Below are positions 42,099-50,035 of a stretch of DNA of 64,000 bases, in pieces (position 1 is the first letter of the stretch; each line of letters begins with the position of its first letter). This DNA is from Spirosoma lacussanchae (GTDB taxonomy: Bacteria > Bacteroidota > Bacteroidia > Cytophagales > Spirosomataceae). The notes under the pieces are model-generated. The model did no database searches, had not been told where the DNA came from, and saw only the letters and a list, made by a program, of their open reading frames with translations. Position numbers and translations under genes: made by a program. The stretch spans positions 62,001-126,000 of the forward strand of contig NZ_SWJG01000009.1 of assembly GCF_005870035.1 (NCBI RefSeq), in the 5' to 3' direction.

Positions 42099-42427
42099 GA
42101 AAGCCAACGGCAGTACCCATTCCCTTCGTTTAGCGTAGACTTACGCCTTGTACAAAACGATCTCCATCTGTCGGGGCGAAGTTTCGCCGAGTTCAGCGTC
42201 TTGTTGACCGATGATTTGTTCATGCCACCAGCGACGGGCATAGCACCGCTCGGGAAAGTTACCCGGTTGACGATGCCCGGCGAAAGATGACGGGCCAGGC
42301 TTTTTCTGGTCTACACAACAAGCGGATTATTAGTCTAGAAGGCCTGTTTGGTATTCTGACCTGTATCCTTGACACATCCAATAAATCGTTCGTCCGTCCT
42401 CTAACCAAAACTCAAAACGTCAGGTTT
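42099..42427. other. Intergenic remainder before the T9SS protein
   Basis: No intact gene. Stop codons break all frames, though 42160-42290 has coding-like bias that may belong to the same decayed gene as 41889-42098. TATCCTTG at 42364-42371 is a one-mismatch minus-7 element for the next gene. Confidence 0.35.
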
Positions 42428-45067
42428 ATGAACATTTTCTTTACCCGTTCTGGCAGATACCGTTTTTGCCTTGGCACCCTGTGTTGGCTAGTGAGCCACA
42501 TTAACGTGTTTAGCTTATCCCTAACGACGAGTTACAACAGGATCAGCGAGACCGCAAAAAGTAGTAAGCGCGATGAACCCGCGCGGGTTTCGACTAATCC
42601 GCCCGTTGCCAGCCTGTCCGGAACCAGCTCTGTTTCGGCCATCGATCCTGCCAAGTGCTACCGGCTGGTCTCGCGGCTCAGCGGCAAGGTCATCGGCATC
42701 GATGCCAACGGCCAGGCCGATGGCACCCCCCTGCGTCAGCGCACCGATGCCAATCTGCTGGCCCAGGGCTGGCGCTTCACCCCCGAGGGTAACTACTACA
42801 ACATCTCGGTGCTGCACACCCAGAAAGGGCTGCAGGTAGCCAACGCATCGGTGGCCGATGATGCGTTGGTGGAGCAGTGGACGTACTGGGGCGGGTACCA
42901 TCAGCAGTGGCTGGTAGAGCGCAACGGGGAGGGTTTTTACAGCATCCGCAACCGCAACTCGACCAAGGCCCTGACGGTGCGGGATGCGAGTGTGGCCGAG
43001 GGGGCGCTGATCAGCCAGCAGCCGCTGGGCCCGGGGCAGCATCAGCAGTGGCGCGTCGAGGAGAGAAGCTGCACCACCACCCCCCTGCCTACCACCAATC
43101 GGGCACCCATAGCCGTGGCCACCGCGACTTCGCTAACGGGTACGTCGCCCCTGAGTGTGACGTTTACCGGTAGTGCCTCCGCCGACCCCGATGGTGACCC
43201 CATTACCTATGAGTGGGACTTTGGCGATGGCAGCTCCTTTTCTGCCGAGGCTAATCCGGTGAAGGTATTTACGGCTAAACCCGGAAGACAAGGGGTTGGG
43301 CTGATTCTCAACTATACCGTTCGGCTTACCGTCATCGACAATAAGGGGCTGCGCAGCGCGGTTCAGACCCTGTATGTGTCCCTCGCCAACAATGCCCCAA
43401 CGGTGCGCATCACCAACCCCGTCAATGGAACCAGCTACGCCCTCGACAACGTCACCAGTTACTCGTTGGCGGCTACGGTTACCGGAAACAGCCTGAAGTC
43501 CCAGATCTGGGAGGTGAAGCTGCGAAAAAATAACCGCGAGCAGCTGGTAACAATCGCGTCCGGTGCCAATCCGGTTATCAACATCTCGCCGGTGGGCTGC
43601 GAAGGGGAGGATGCCTACTACCTGATAACGGTGAAAGTGACCGACTTTAACGGGCTTTCGGGTCAGGATTCTGTCAGGATCAATCCCGATTGTAATTCGC
43701 CCAGGCTGTCGGTAACCAACCTGACGGCCACTCCCTTTACAAACGTCAGCACGATCCGGCTCAACTGGACCAACCCAGCCATATCCTTCGACGATGTGCT
43801 GGTGGTTGGTAAAGCCGGGTCGGGTATCGGCGAGATTCCCCTCGAACCGACCTATACGGCTAACGCCAGCTTTACGGGCAATGGCTCCGATTTTTACGGC
43901 GGCAAAGTGCTCTATCAGGGGACTGGCACGTCGGTAACGGTAACTGATCTGGCGGTAGGACAAACGTATTACTTCCGGGTATACACGCGCAAAGGCAGGG
44001 GCTGGACGGGTGGCGTAGCCGTCAGCGCGACCCCAGCATCGGGCAACCGACCTCCCGTGGCTGTAGCTACCGCGACCTCGCTAACAGGCACCTCACCTCT
44101 GAGCGTGACGTTTACCGGTAGTGCCTCCGCCGACCCCGACGGTGACCCCATTACCTACGAGTGGGACTTTGGTGATGGCAGCCCTTTTTCTACCGAGGCC
44201 AATCCGGTCAAAACATTTACCATTCGACCGGGGGCGCAGGGGGTACCCCAACTTAGCTACAGCGTTAGGCTGGTGGTAAGGGATAATCGAGGAGGTGTAG
44301 CTACCAGTCAGCTGTTGCTGGTTTCACTGCGCAATTCTGTTTCGGCTATCGATCCTGCCAAATGCTACCGGCTGGTCTCGCGGCTGAGTGGCAAGGTCAT
44401 CGGCATCGATGCTAACGGCCAGGCCGATGGCACCCCCCTGCGCCAGCGCACCGATGCCAACCTGCTGGCCCAGGGCTGGCGCTTCACCCCCGAGGGCAAC
44501 TACTACAACATCTCGGTGCTGCACACTCAGAAAGGGCTGCAGGTGGCCAACTCGTCGGTGGCCGATGATGCGCTGGTGGAGCAGTGGACGTACTGGGGCG
44601 GCTACCATCAGCAGTGGCTGGTGGAGCGCAACGGGGAGGGTTTTTACAGCATCCGCAACCGCAACTCGACCAAGGCTCTGACGGTGCGGGATGCGAGTGT
44701 GGCCGAGGGGGCGCTGATCAGCCAGCAGCCGCTGGGCCCGGGCCAGCATCAGCAGTGGCGCATCGAAGAGAGAGCCTGCCCGGCTGCGGGCAGAGTCGGT
44801 GCTGAAAAAACGGACATGGTGTTCAGCCTGTGGCCTAACCCCGCCCGTGATCACGTGCTTATTAACCTCTCGGCCGCTGGTGGCCAGTCTGTAAACATGC
44901 AACTGACTGATCTGCTCGGTCGCTCACTACAGCAGCAGCAGCTGGAGGTCGTTCCAGCAGAGCCGTACCGGGTCGATACAAGCCACCTGCCCGACGGTCT
45001 GTACCTGATCAGGCTTACGCCGGTTGGGCAACTGCCCGCTACGTTGCGGCTGCTGATTCAGCGGTAA
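42428..45067 (+). CDS. T9SS-exported protein with paired ricin-type and PKD domains
   Basis: An 879-aa secreted protein: signal peptide (about 1-35), ricin-type beta-trefoil copy A (68-215, with repeated QQW motifs), PKD copy A (from about 232: ADPDGDPITYEWDFGDG), an Ig-like region (about 325-420), an FN3-like module (about 435-535, ending GQTYYFRVYTRKGRGWTG), PKD copy B (from about 548), ricin copy B (637-784) and a type IX secretion C-terminal domain (FSLWPNPARDHVLINL to the end). The order is mirror-symmetric. It probably binds surface glycans; no catalytic domain is seen. ATG 42428 is chosen over 42287 to start at the signal peptide. Confidence 0.88.
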   Translation: MNIFFTRSGRYRFCLGTLCWLVSHINVFSLSLTTSYNRISETAKSSKRDEPARVSTNPPVASLSGTSSVSAIDPAKCYRLVSRLSGKVIGIDANGQADGTPLRQRTDANLLAQGWRFTPEGNYYNISVLHTQKGLQVANASVADDALVEQWTYWGGYHQQWLVERNGEGFYSIRNRNSTKALTVRDASVAEGALISQQPLGPGQHQQWRVEERSCTTTPLPTTNRAPIAVATATSLTGTSPLSVTFTGSASADPDGDPITYEWDFGDGSSFSAEANPVKVFTAKPGRQGVGLILNYTVRLTVIDNKGLRSAVQTLYVSLANNAPTVRITNPVNGTSYALDNVTSYSLAATVTGNSLKSQIWEVKLRKNNREQLVTIASGANPVINISPVGCEGEDAYYLITVKVTDFNGLSGQDSVRINPDCNSPRLSVTNLTATPFTNVSTIRLNWTNPAISFDDVLVVGKAGSGIGEIPLEPTYTANASFTGNGSDFYGGKVLYQGTGTSVTVTDLAVGQTYYFRVYTRKGRGWTGGVAVSATPASGNRPPVAVATATSLTGTSPLSVTFTGSASADPDGDPITYEWDFGDGSPFSTEANPVKTFTIRPGAQGVPQLSYSVRLVVRDNRGGVATSQLLLVSLRNSVSAIDPAKCYRLVSRLSGKVIGIDANGQADGTPLRQRTDANLLAQGWRFTPEGNYYNISVLHTQKGLQVANSSVADDALVEQWTYWGGYHQQWLVERNGEGFYSIRNRNSTKALTVRDASVAEGALISQQPLGPGQHQQWRIEERACPAAGRVGAEKTDMVFSLWPNPARDHVLINLSAAGGQSVNMQLTDLLGRSLQQQQLEVVPAEPYRVDTSHLPDGLYLIRLTPVGQLPATLRLLIQR
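42629..43072 (+). repeat. Ricin-domain DNA repeat, copy A
   Basis: A 444-bp segment nearly identical, without indels, to 44336-44779 (constant offset 1707). It encodes the first beta-trefoil domain. The matching nucleotide sequence, including third codon positions, indicates recent duplication or ongoing gene conversion. Confidence 0.85.
44069..44220 (+). repeat. PKD-domain DNA repeat, copy B (copy A at 43121-43272)
   Basis: About 150 bp closely matches 43121-43272 at offset 948, with more substitutions than the ricin copies. It encodes the second PKD domain. Confidence 0.75.
44336..44779 (+). repeat. Ricin-domain DNA repeat, copy B
   Basis: Partner of 42629-43072. Differences are scattered single substitutions, most at third positions, and the reading frame is kept. 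Confidence 0.85.
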
Positions 45068-45163
45068 CCATCGCCCGGGCCTGGCGTCGTCTGCTGATGC
45101 ACTATAATGCTAATTAACTAAGCCATGATCGCTGAAAAGCAGTGATACATCACCAACCGACAT

Positions 45164-45197
45164 AAAAAAACCGACGCATCCGTGCGTCGGTTTTTTT
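45164..45197. terminator. Bidirectional terminator
   Basis: A7, then CCGACGCA (45171-45178), tetraloop TCCG, TGCGTCGG (45183-45190), then T7. It serves both the T9SS protein gene and the convergent SusD gene. Confidence 0.92.
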
Positions 45198-45222
45198 GTT
45201 TACCGCGTGGAGCGTGCCCGGC

Positions 45223-46536
45223 TTAGTTGGTCGGGTCGGCCGGGGTAGCGCTGTTGTTATCGCGCTCCGTAAACGGATAGGGCAGGAAATTGCGTGTCCG
45301 TTCGGCGCTGGCCTGCGGGGTTGTTTCGGGGCCGGGGCGGCTGAACCGGCGGCTATCTTCGAGCCGGAAGCCCTGAAAAGCCAGTTCGATCTGCCGGTTC
45401 CGGTAGATTTCGGTCAGTACGGCGGGGGCTGTCTGTGCACCACTGTAGGCTGGTAAACCTGCTCCAACACCCCAGGCGTCCTGAGCGGCCGTTTTGGTCA
45501 GTACCTTGTTCAATTCAGTTACGGCGTTGGCTACGTCGTTCTTACGCGCATAGGCCTCGGCCCGGATCAGCAGCATTTCGCCCGGCAGGTAAACGGGCAC
45601 CGGCGCCGAATTGGCCGTATAAAAGCCGGTACCGAGGTTCTGCGTAGCGGTAGCGCCCGAGCGGGTGTAGAAAGCTATGCGCCGGTCGGCAGCATCGGGA
45701 GCCAGCGTTGCCGGCAGACCGAAGTTGGTATTGGTGGGCGCAAACACGTTAACGTTACTGAACGCCGTTTCGAACACCGGGTTGCGGGAGTTATCGTCGA
45801 AGGAAAACGAAGAGCGCGTAGCCAGGTTGACCCGACCCGCTGCCGCAATGGCCTTATCGTAATCACCCACAAACAGGGCATACCGGGCAATCAGGGCCTG
45901 GATCGTGTTGGTAATATCGATACCGGTTGGTACGCGACTCAGGAAAGCGGTCGAGGGGGGCGTGGTACCGATTTGCGTAGCGGCCGACTCCAGCGTGGAA
46001 ATTGCATCGCGGAGCAGCTGCTCGCGGCTGACAAAGGCCGCGTTGGTACCCGTGGCCACCGGCGCCTGCTGGAAGAACTGAGCCATCGTACCGAGCGAAA
46101 GCGCCTTGAAGATCGACGCATACGCTACGACGCCCGACCGCAGACCGGCATCGGTAATAACCCGGTTGGCATTGGAAAGAACGATATCCGCAGTAGAGCG
46201 GGTCAGCTGCGCGCTGGTCCAGAGGTTCCGGACCACGGCGTTCGACCCCTGAACGCTGGCGAAGCCCTGCTCCAGAAACAACTCGTCGGTATTACCGGCG
46301 TTCAGCACCCGTAGCTCACGGGTGGCCAGGCCACTGGCGGCCACCGCGTTGTAGATAACGCCCGTTCGGCCGAAGGTGTACCGGTACTGGAGGCCGTTGA
46401 CCAGCGTGACCAGCCCGTCGGGCGAGTTGACGACCTGCTGTTCGCTGGCTGCACTGGGGTTCAGATACTCCTGGTTGCAGGCGTTCTGGGTCAGCAGCAA
46501 TGCCAGCAGGGAGATAAATAGACTATATTTTTTCAT
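45223..46536 (-). CDS. RagB/SusD family nutrient-binding lipoprotein
   Basis: A 437-aa lipoprotein (lipobox TQNAC). Typical SusD features are the N-terminal EYLNPSAASEQ, TPR-like helices, LIRAEAYARKNDVANAVTELNKV and the late TEIYRNRQIELAFQGFRLEDSRRF block. It pairs with the SusC protein encoded 66 bp upstream. No glycoside hydrolase or regulator is adjacent, so the substrate is unknown. Confidence 0.93.
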   Translation of the reverse strand: MKKYSLFISLLALLLTQNACNQEYLNPSAASEQQVVNSPDGLVTLVNGLQYRYTFGRTGVIYNAVAASGLATRELRVLNAGNTDELFLEQGFASVQGSNAVVRNLWTSAQLTRSTADIVLSNANRVITDAGLRSGVVAYASIFKALSLGTMAQFFQQAPVATGTNAAFVSREQLLRDAISTLESAATQIGTTPPSTAFLSRVPTGIDITNTIQALIARYALFVGDYDKAIAAAGRVNLATRSSFSFDDNSRNPVFETAFSNVNVFAPTNTNFGLPATLAPDAADRRIAFYTRSGATATQNLGTGFYTANSAPVPVYLPGEMLLIRAEAYARKNDVANAVTELNKVLTKTAAQDAWGVGAGLPAYSGAQTAPAVLTEIYRNRQIELAFQGFRLEDSRRFSRPGPETTPQASAERTRNFLPYPFTERDNNSATPADPTN

Positions 46537-46602
46537 TGGTCGATGTCTTGTTTGGGTTCACCGTGCTCGGGTTAGCCGCAGCAGAACACGGGAAACGGGT
46601 TC

Positions 46603-49600
46603 CTAGAATGTGGCCGAGAGTTGAAGCTGATACGTACGCGGGATCGGGACGTTGCCGAAGTCGACACCCCGTACCAGGTCCGAGTTACCACCCGAGTTGG
46701 TTTCGGGATCGAAGCCGTTGTAGTTATCCCACGAGATCAGGTTGCGGCCAATCAGGGCAATATTGAAGTTGCTCATGCCCTTCACGAAGTTGGGCAGCCG
46801 GTAGTTCAGCGCCACCTCGCGCAGTTTCACGAACGACCCGTCATCGACCCGGAACTCACCAATTGGCCCGATGGCGAAGATATAACCGCGTTGCAGCGTA
46901 CCGTTCATTTCCTGTTCGGCCAGTGTGCCGATACCTACGTTCTCGCGGGTCCGCTTGTCGGCGTTGAACACCTGGTTGCCCTGTACGGCATCGAGCAGGA
47001 AGCGGAACGACAGGTTCTTGTAGGTCAGGTTCGACGCAAACGAGCCCGTCCATTTTGGGTTGGGGTCGCCGATGATTGTCCGGACAAAAGTCCCGGCAGG
47101 CTGACCATTGACCCGGTTTTCGGGCCGGATTTCGTAGGAGTTGCCTACCTGGGTGCCGCGCTCCCGCTGCGGGAATCCCTGCGACGTCAGCAGCAGCGAC
47201 CCGTCGGGGTTGCGGGCGTAGGGGAATTCATAGAAAACACTGGCGGCTTCGCCTTCGAGCAGGAAGACCGGCGCGCCCGATACCGTGGCAATCTCAATAC
47301 GCGGGCTGCCCAGGCTCAGGATCTTGTTGCGGTTGCGGTTGAAGATGAACGTAGCTTCCCACGAGAGGTTTTTGGTTTTTACCGGCGTTACGTCGAGCAT
47401 CAGTTCGATACCCCGGTTTTCCATCGTTCCTACGTTGTTGACAATGCCCGTACCACCCGTCGACGGCGCCAGCGTTCGGTTTACCACCAGGTCTTTGATC
47501 TGCTGGTTATAGCCCGTAGCGCTCAGGTTGATGCGATTGTTCAGGAACGACAGGTCGGCACCAAACTCAAGTTCGGCCATCCGCTCTGGACGTACGGCAG
47601 GGTTGGCCAGCGTAGACGATGGAATAATGGTGTTGCGACCCAGAAACGGAATCGGCTGGAACTGCCAGAAGCGGCTGTACGATCCGATGCCCGAGAGGTT
47701 ACCCGACTCGCCGTAACTGGCCCGCAGCTTCAGGTCGTTCCAGACAGTATTCAGACCCGACTCTTTCCAGAAATCCAGATCCGATAGCACCAGCGAGCCG
47801 CTCAGCTTGGGATAAAGCTGGTTGGTCTCGGAGGGCGAAAACTTGGACGAGGCATCGCGCCGGATCGCTGCCGTCAGGAAGGCGAGGTTGCGATAGGCGA
47901 AGGTAGCTTGCCCAAAATAGCCGCTCAGGTTGAAGCGATCGAGGCCGTAGCCCAGCTGAAAGGTAGTGCTGGAGGCCCCGCTTACCGTTTCGATAAATGG
48001 CGCCAGATTCTGCCCTTCGTTCCGGCTGAAATCGGCCTGGCTAAACTGATAGTTGTAGCCGGCAATGAGGTTCATTTTCAGGTCGTTGGTCAGGTTGCGC
48101 TCGTAACCTACCGTAACGTCGGAGTTGAGGAGCAGGGCCTGGTTGACGGCCGTGGCGGCAAATCCGTTCGGATAGCGTTCCAGGGGTAGACCCGCTACGG
48201 ACTGATAGGGGTAAGGCCGGATGTAGTTCTTGCCAAACTGGCCGTAGGTGTCTACGCCCAGCACCCAGTCAACGCTGAGCCCCTTCAGCGGGGTCAGGTT
48301 CAGTTGCAGGTCGCTGATGGTACGGTTGACCGATTGGGTAAAGCGCATGTCTTCGATCGTCGACAGGGGGTTCACCCGGGTTGGCTCTACGGCCTGAAGG
48401 TTGCCCGCTGCGTCGCGTTGGGTAATGTCCCAGATGTTGTTTGTGATATTGACCGAGTTGATGGGGCTGTAGAATACGTTGCCGTTGGCCTTTTCGTTCG
48501 AGAAGCTGTTGGAGTAGCTCAGGCCAGCCGACAGCTTGGCCCAGCTGGCCAGGCGCTGATCGAGCCGGGCGCGGAAGTTGTACCGGGTGAAGTCGGTTCC
48601 TTTGATGATCCCTTCGTTCTTCAGGTAACCGAACGAAACGAAATAGTTCGTATTGTCGGTGCCACCCGAAACCGACAGTGAGTTGTCGGTGCCGTAGCCC
48701 GTCCGGAAAATCTGATCGAAATAATTGTAGCGGGTCACATCGACGAGGTTGGTAGCCAGTGCCGTGGTGGCGCCGTCGCGGACTACGTTGATGGTCGTAA
48801 CGCCGGGGTTGGCCGCAATCTGAGCCGCCGAGATACCGCCAATGGGGTGGAGCCGCAGTCCCGCAAAGCCAAACTGTTTGTTCAGCGTGCCGAGCGGAAC
48901 GCTCTTGCGCAACTCGTTCACGTTGAAGCTGGTTGTGAAGGAGACGCGGGGCGCGCCCGTCTGGCCGCGTTTGGTCGTGATGAGTACCACGCCGTTGGCG
49001 GCCCGTGAACCGTACTGGGCAGCCGCAGCCGCGCCGTTGACTACGTTGATGGTGGCAATGTCGTTGGGGTTGAGGTCGGCCAGGCGGTTCTGAGCCGCGT
49101 TGGCGTTGCCGATCTGGCTGCCCGTTGCCAGCTGCGATACGTTGTCGCTGGCGTTGCTGACAATAACCCCGTCAATGACGTAGAGCGGGTCCGACGAGCC
49201 CGACAGCGACTTGACTCCCCGCAGGCGAATGCTGATCCCCCCCGCCGGATCGCCGGAGTTCTGGGTAATCTGAGCCCCCGGTACTTTACCCTGGAGCGCA
49301 TTGATGAAGCCACCCGTACCGGCCTGGGTCAGTTCCTGGCCTTTCAGGGTGGTGATGGCATTACCAAACTGGCGCCGGGGACCCGACAGCGTAGCGGCTG
49401 CTACCACCACTTCGTCCAGGGTTTGGTTTTCTTCGGCCAGGGTGACGTCGGTTGTAACGGTCTCCTGGTTTCCGAGCGTAACGGGCCGGTCGGCCGCACT
49501 GTAGCCGATGGACGAGAATGTCAGGGAATACGAGCCGGGGGCCATGGTGATGCCCAGCGTGTAGGTGCCGTCGGCTACGGAGGTTGTGCCGAACGAGGTA

Positions 49601-49773
49601 CCCCGAACCAGTACCGTTACGCCGGGAATGCCCGAACCCGCAGCGTCCGTTACGCGGCCTCTGAGTGTATATCGGTTGCCCTGGGCCATAACAGTACCGC
49701 AGAGCAAAAGGGTGAAGCCAACCAGCCACAACAGGCAGATGGGTCGGCCACCAGGTAAGTACCTATTCATCAT
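46603..49773 (-). CDS. SusC/RagA family TonB-linked outer-membrane protein
   Basis: A 1056-aa TonB-dependent transporter with signal peptide (ICLLWLVGFTLLLCGTVMAQ), a carboxypeptidase-regulatory-like domain (YTLRGRVTDAAGSGIPGVTV), a plug with the SusC signature QTLDEVVVAAATL in variant form, and a barrel ending in SATF. Unlike the first SusC it lacks an STN domain, consistent with no neighbouring sigma/anti-sigma pair. It starts at ATG 49773 (or 49770) behind a TAATTTTG promoter element and is co-transcribed with SusD. Confidence 0.95.
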   Translation of the reverse strand: MMNRYLPGGRPICLLWLVGFTLLLCGTVMAQGNRYTLRGRVTDAAGSGIPGVTVLVRGTSFGTTSVADGTYTLGITMAPGSYSLTFSSIGYSAADRPVTLGNQETVTTDVTLAEENQTLDEVVVAAATLSGPRRQFGNAITTLKGQELTQAGTGGFINALQGKVPGAQITQNSGDPAGGISIRLRGVKSLSGSSDPLYVIDGVIVSNASDNVSQLATGSQIGNANAAQNRLADLNPNDIATINVVNGAAAAAQYGSRAANGVVLITTKRGQTGAPRVSFTTSFNVNELRKSVPLGTLNKQFGFAGLRLHPIGGISAAQIAANPGVTTINVVRDGATTALATNLVDVTRYNYFDQIFRTGYGTDNSLSVSGGTDNTNYFVSFGYLKNEGIIKGTDFTRYNFRARLDQRLASWAKLSAGLSYSNSFSNEKANGNVFYSPINSVNITNNIWDITQRDAAGNLQAVEPTRVNPLSTIEDMRFTQSVNRTISDLQLNLTPLKGLSVDWVLGVDTYGQFGKNYIRPYPYQSVAGLPLERYPNGFAATAVNQALLLNSDVTVGYERNLTNDLKMNLIAGYNYQFSQADFSRNEGQNLAPFIETVSGASSTTFQLGYGLDRFNLSGYFGQATFAYRNLAFLTAAIRRDASSKFSPSETNQLYPKLSGSLVLSDLDFWKESGLNTVWNDLKLRASYGESGNLSGIGSYSRFWQFQPIPFLGRNTIIPSSTLANPAVRPERMAELEFGADLSFLNNRINLSATGYNQQIKDLVVNRTLAPSTGGTGIVNNVGTMENRGIELMLDVTPVKTKNLSWEATFIFNRNRNKILSLGSPRIEIATVSGAPVFLLEGEAASVFYEFPYARNPDGSLLLTSQGFPQRERGTQVGNSYEIRPENRVNGQPAGTFVRTIIGDPNPKWTGSFASNLTYKNLSFRFLLDAVQGNQVFNADKRTRENVGIGTLAEQEMNGTLQRGYIFAIGPIGEFRVDDGSFVKLREVALNYRLPNFVKGMSNFNIALIGRNLISWDNYNGFDPETNSGGNSDLVRGVDFGNVPIPRTYQLQLSATF

Positions 49774-49835
49774 AAATGATAACTATTGGTAGGTGAAGTA
49801 AAGAAATCCAGTTTTTGGAAGCGGAAATATACGTA

Positions 49836-49843
49836 CAAAATTA
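49836..49843 (-). promoter_or_regulatory. Minus-7 element TAATTTTG of the second SusC gene
   Basis: On the minus strand 49843-49836 reads TAATTTTG, an exact TAnnTTTG match, giving a leader of about 60 nt before ATG 49773. No TTG at minus 33 is clear. Confidence 0.6.
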
Positions 49844-50004
49844 CCACGTACTAATACTTAATTGCGCTATTATGATGGTTGCACACGTATAAGTAAGAGT
49901 GACTGTATAGCAGTATGACTGGTTAGCCCAGTAGACGTATCTGTGAAGTAGTGCAGCCTTATTGGCACCAGTACGAAGGCTGTGTACGACACTTCATTTT
50001 TTGG

Positions 50005-50012
50005 TAGCTTTG
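50005..50012 (+). promoter_or_regulatory. Minus-7 element TAGCTTTG of the DPP-IV-like gene
   Basis: Exact TAnnTTTG match ending 23 nt before ATG 50036, implying a leader of under 20 nt. It also argues against an upstream start. Confidence 0.6.
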
Positions 50013-50035
50013 TTACTCTCTAAGCATGCTTCTTT

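Noticed and set aside
42287-42427. Upstream extension of the T9SS protein
   Set aside because: The extra 47 residues would bury the signal peptide that begins at 42428.
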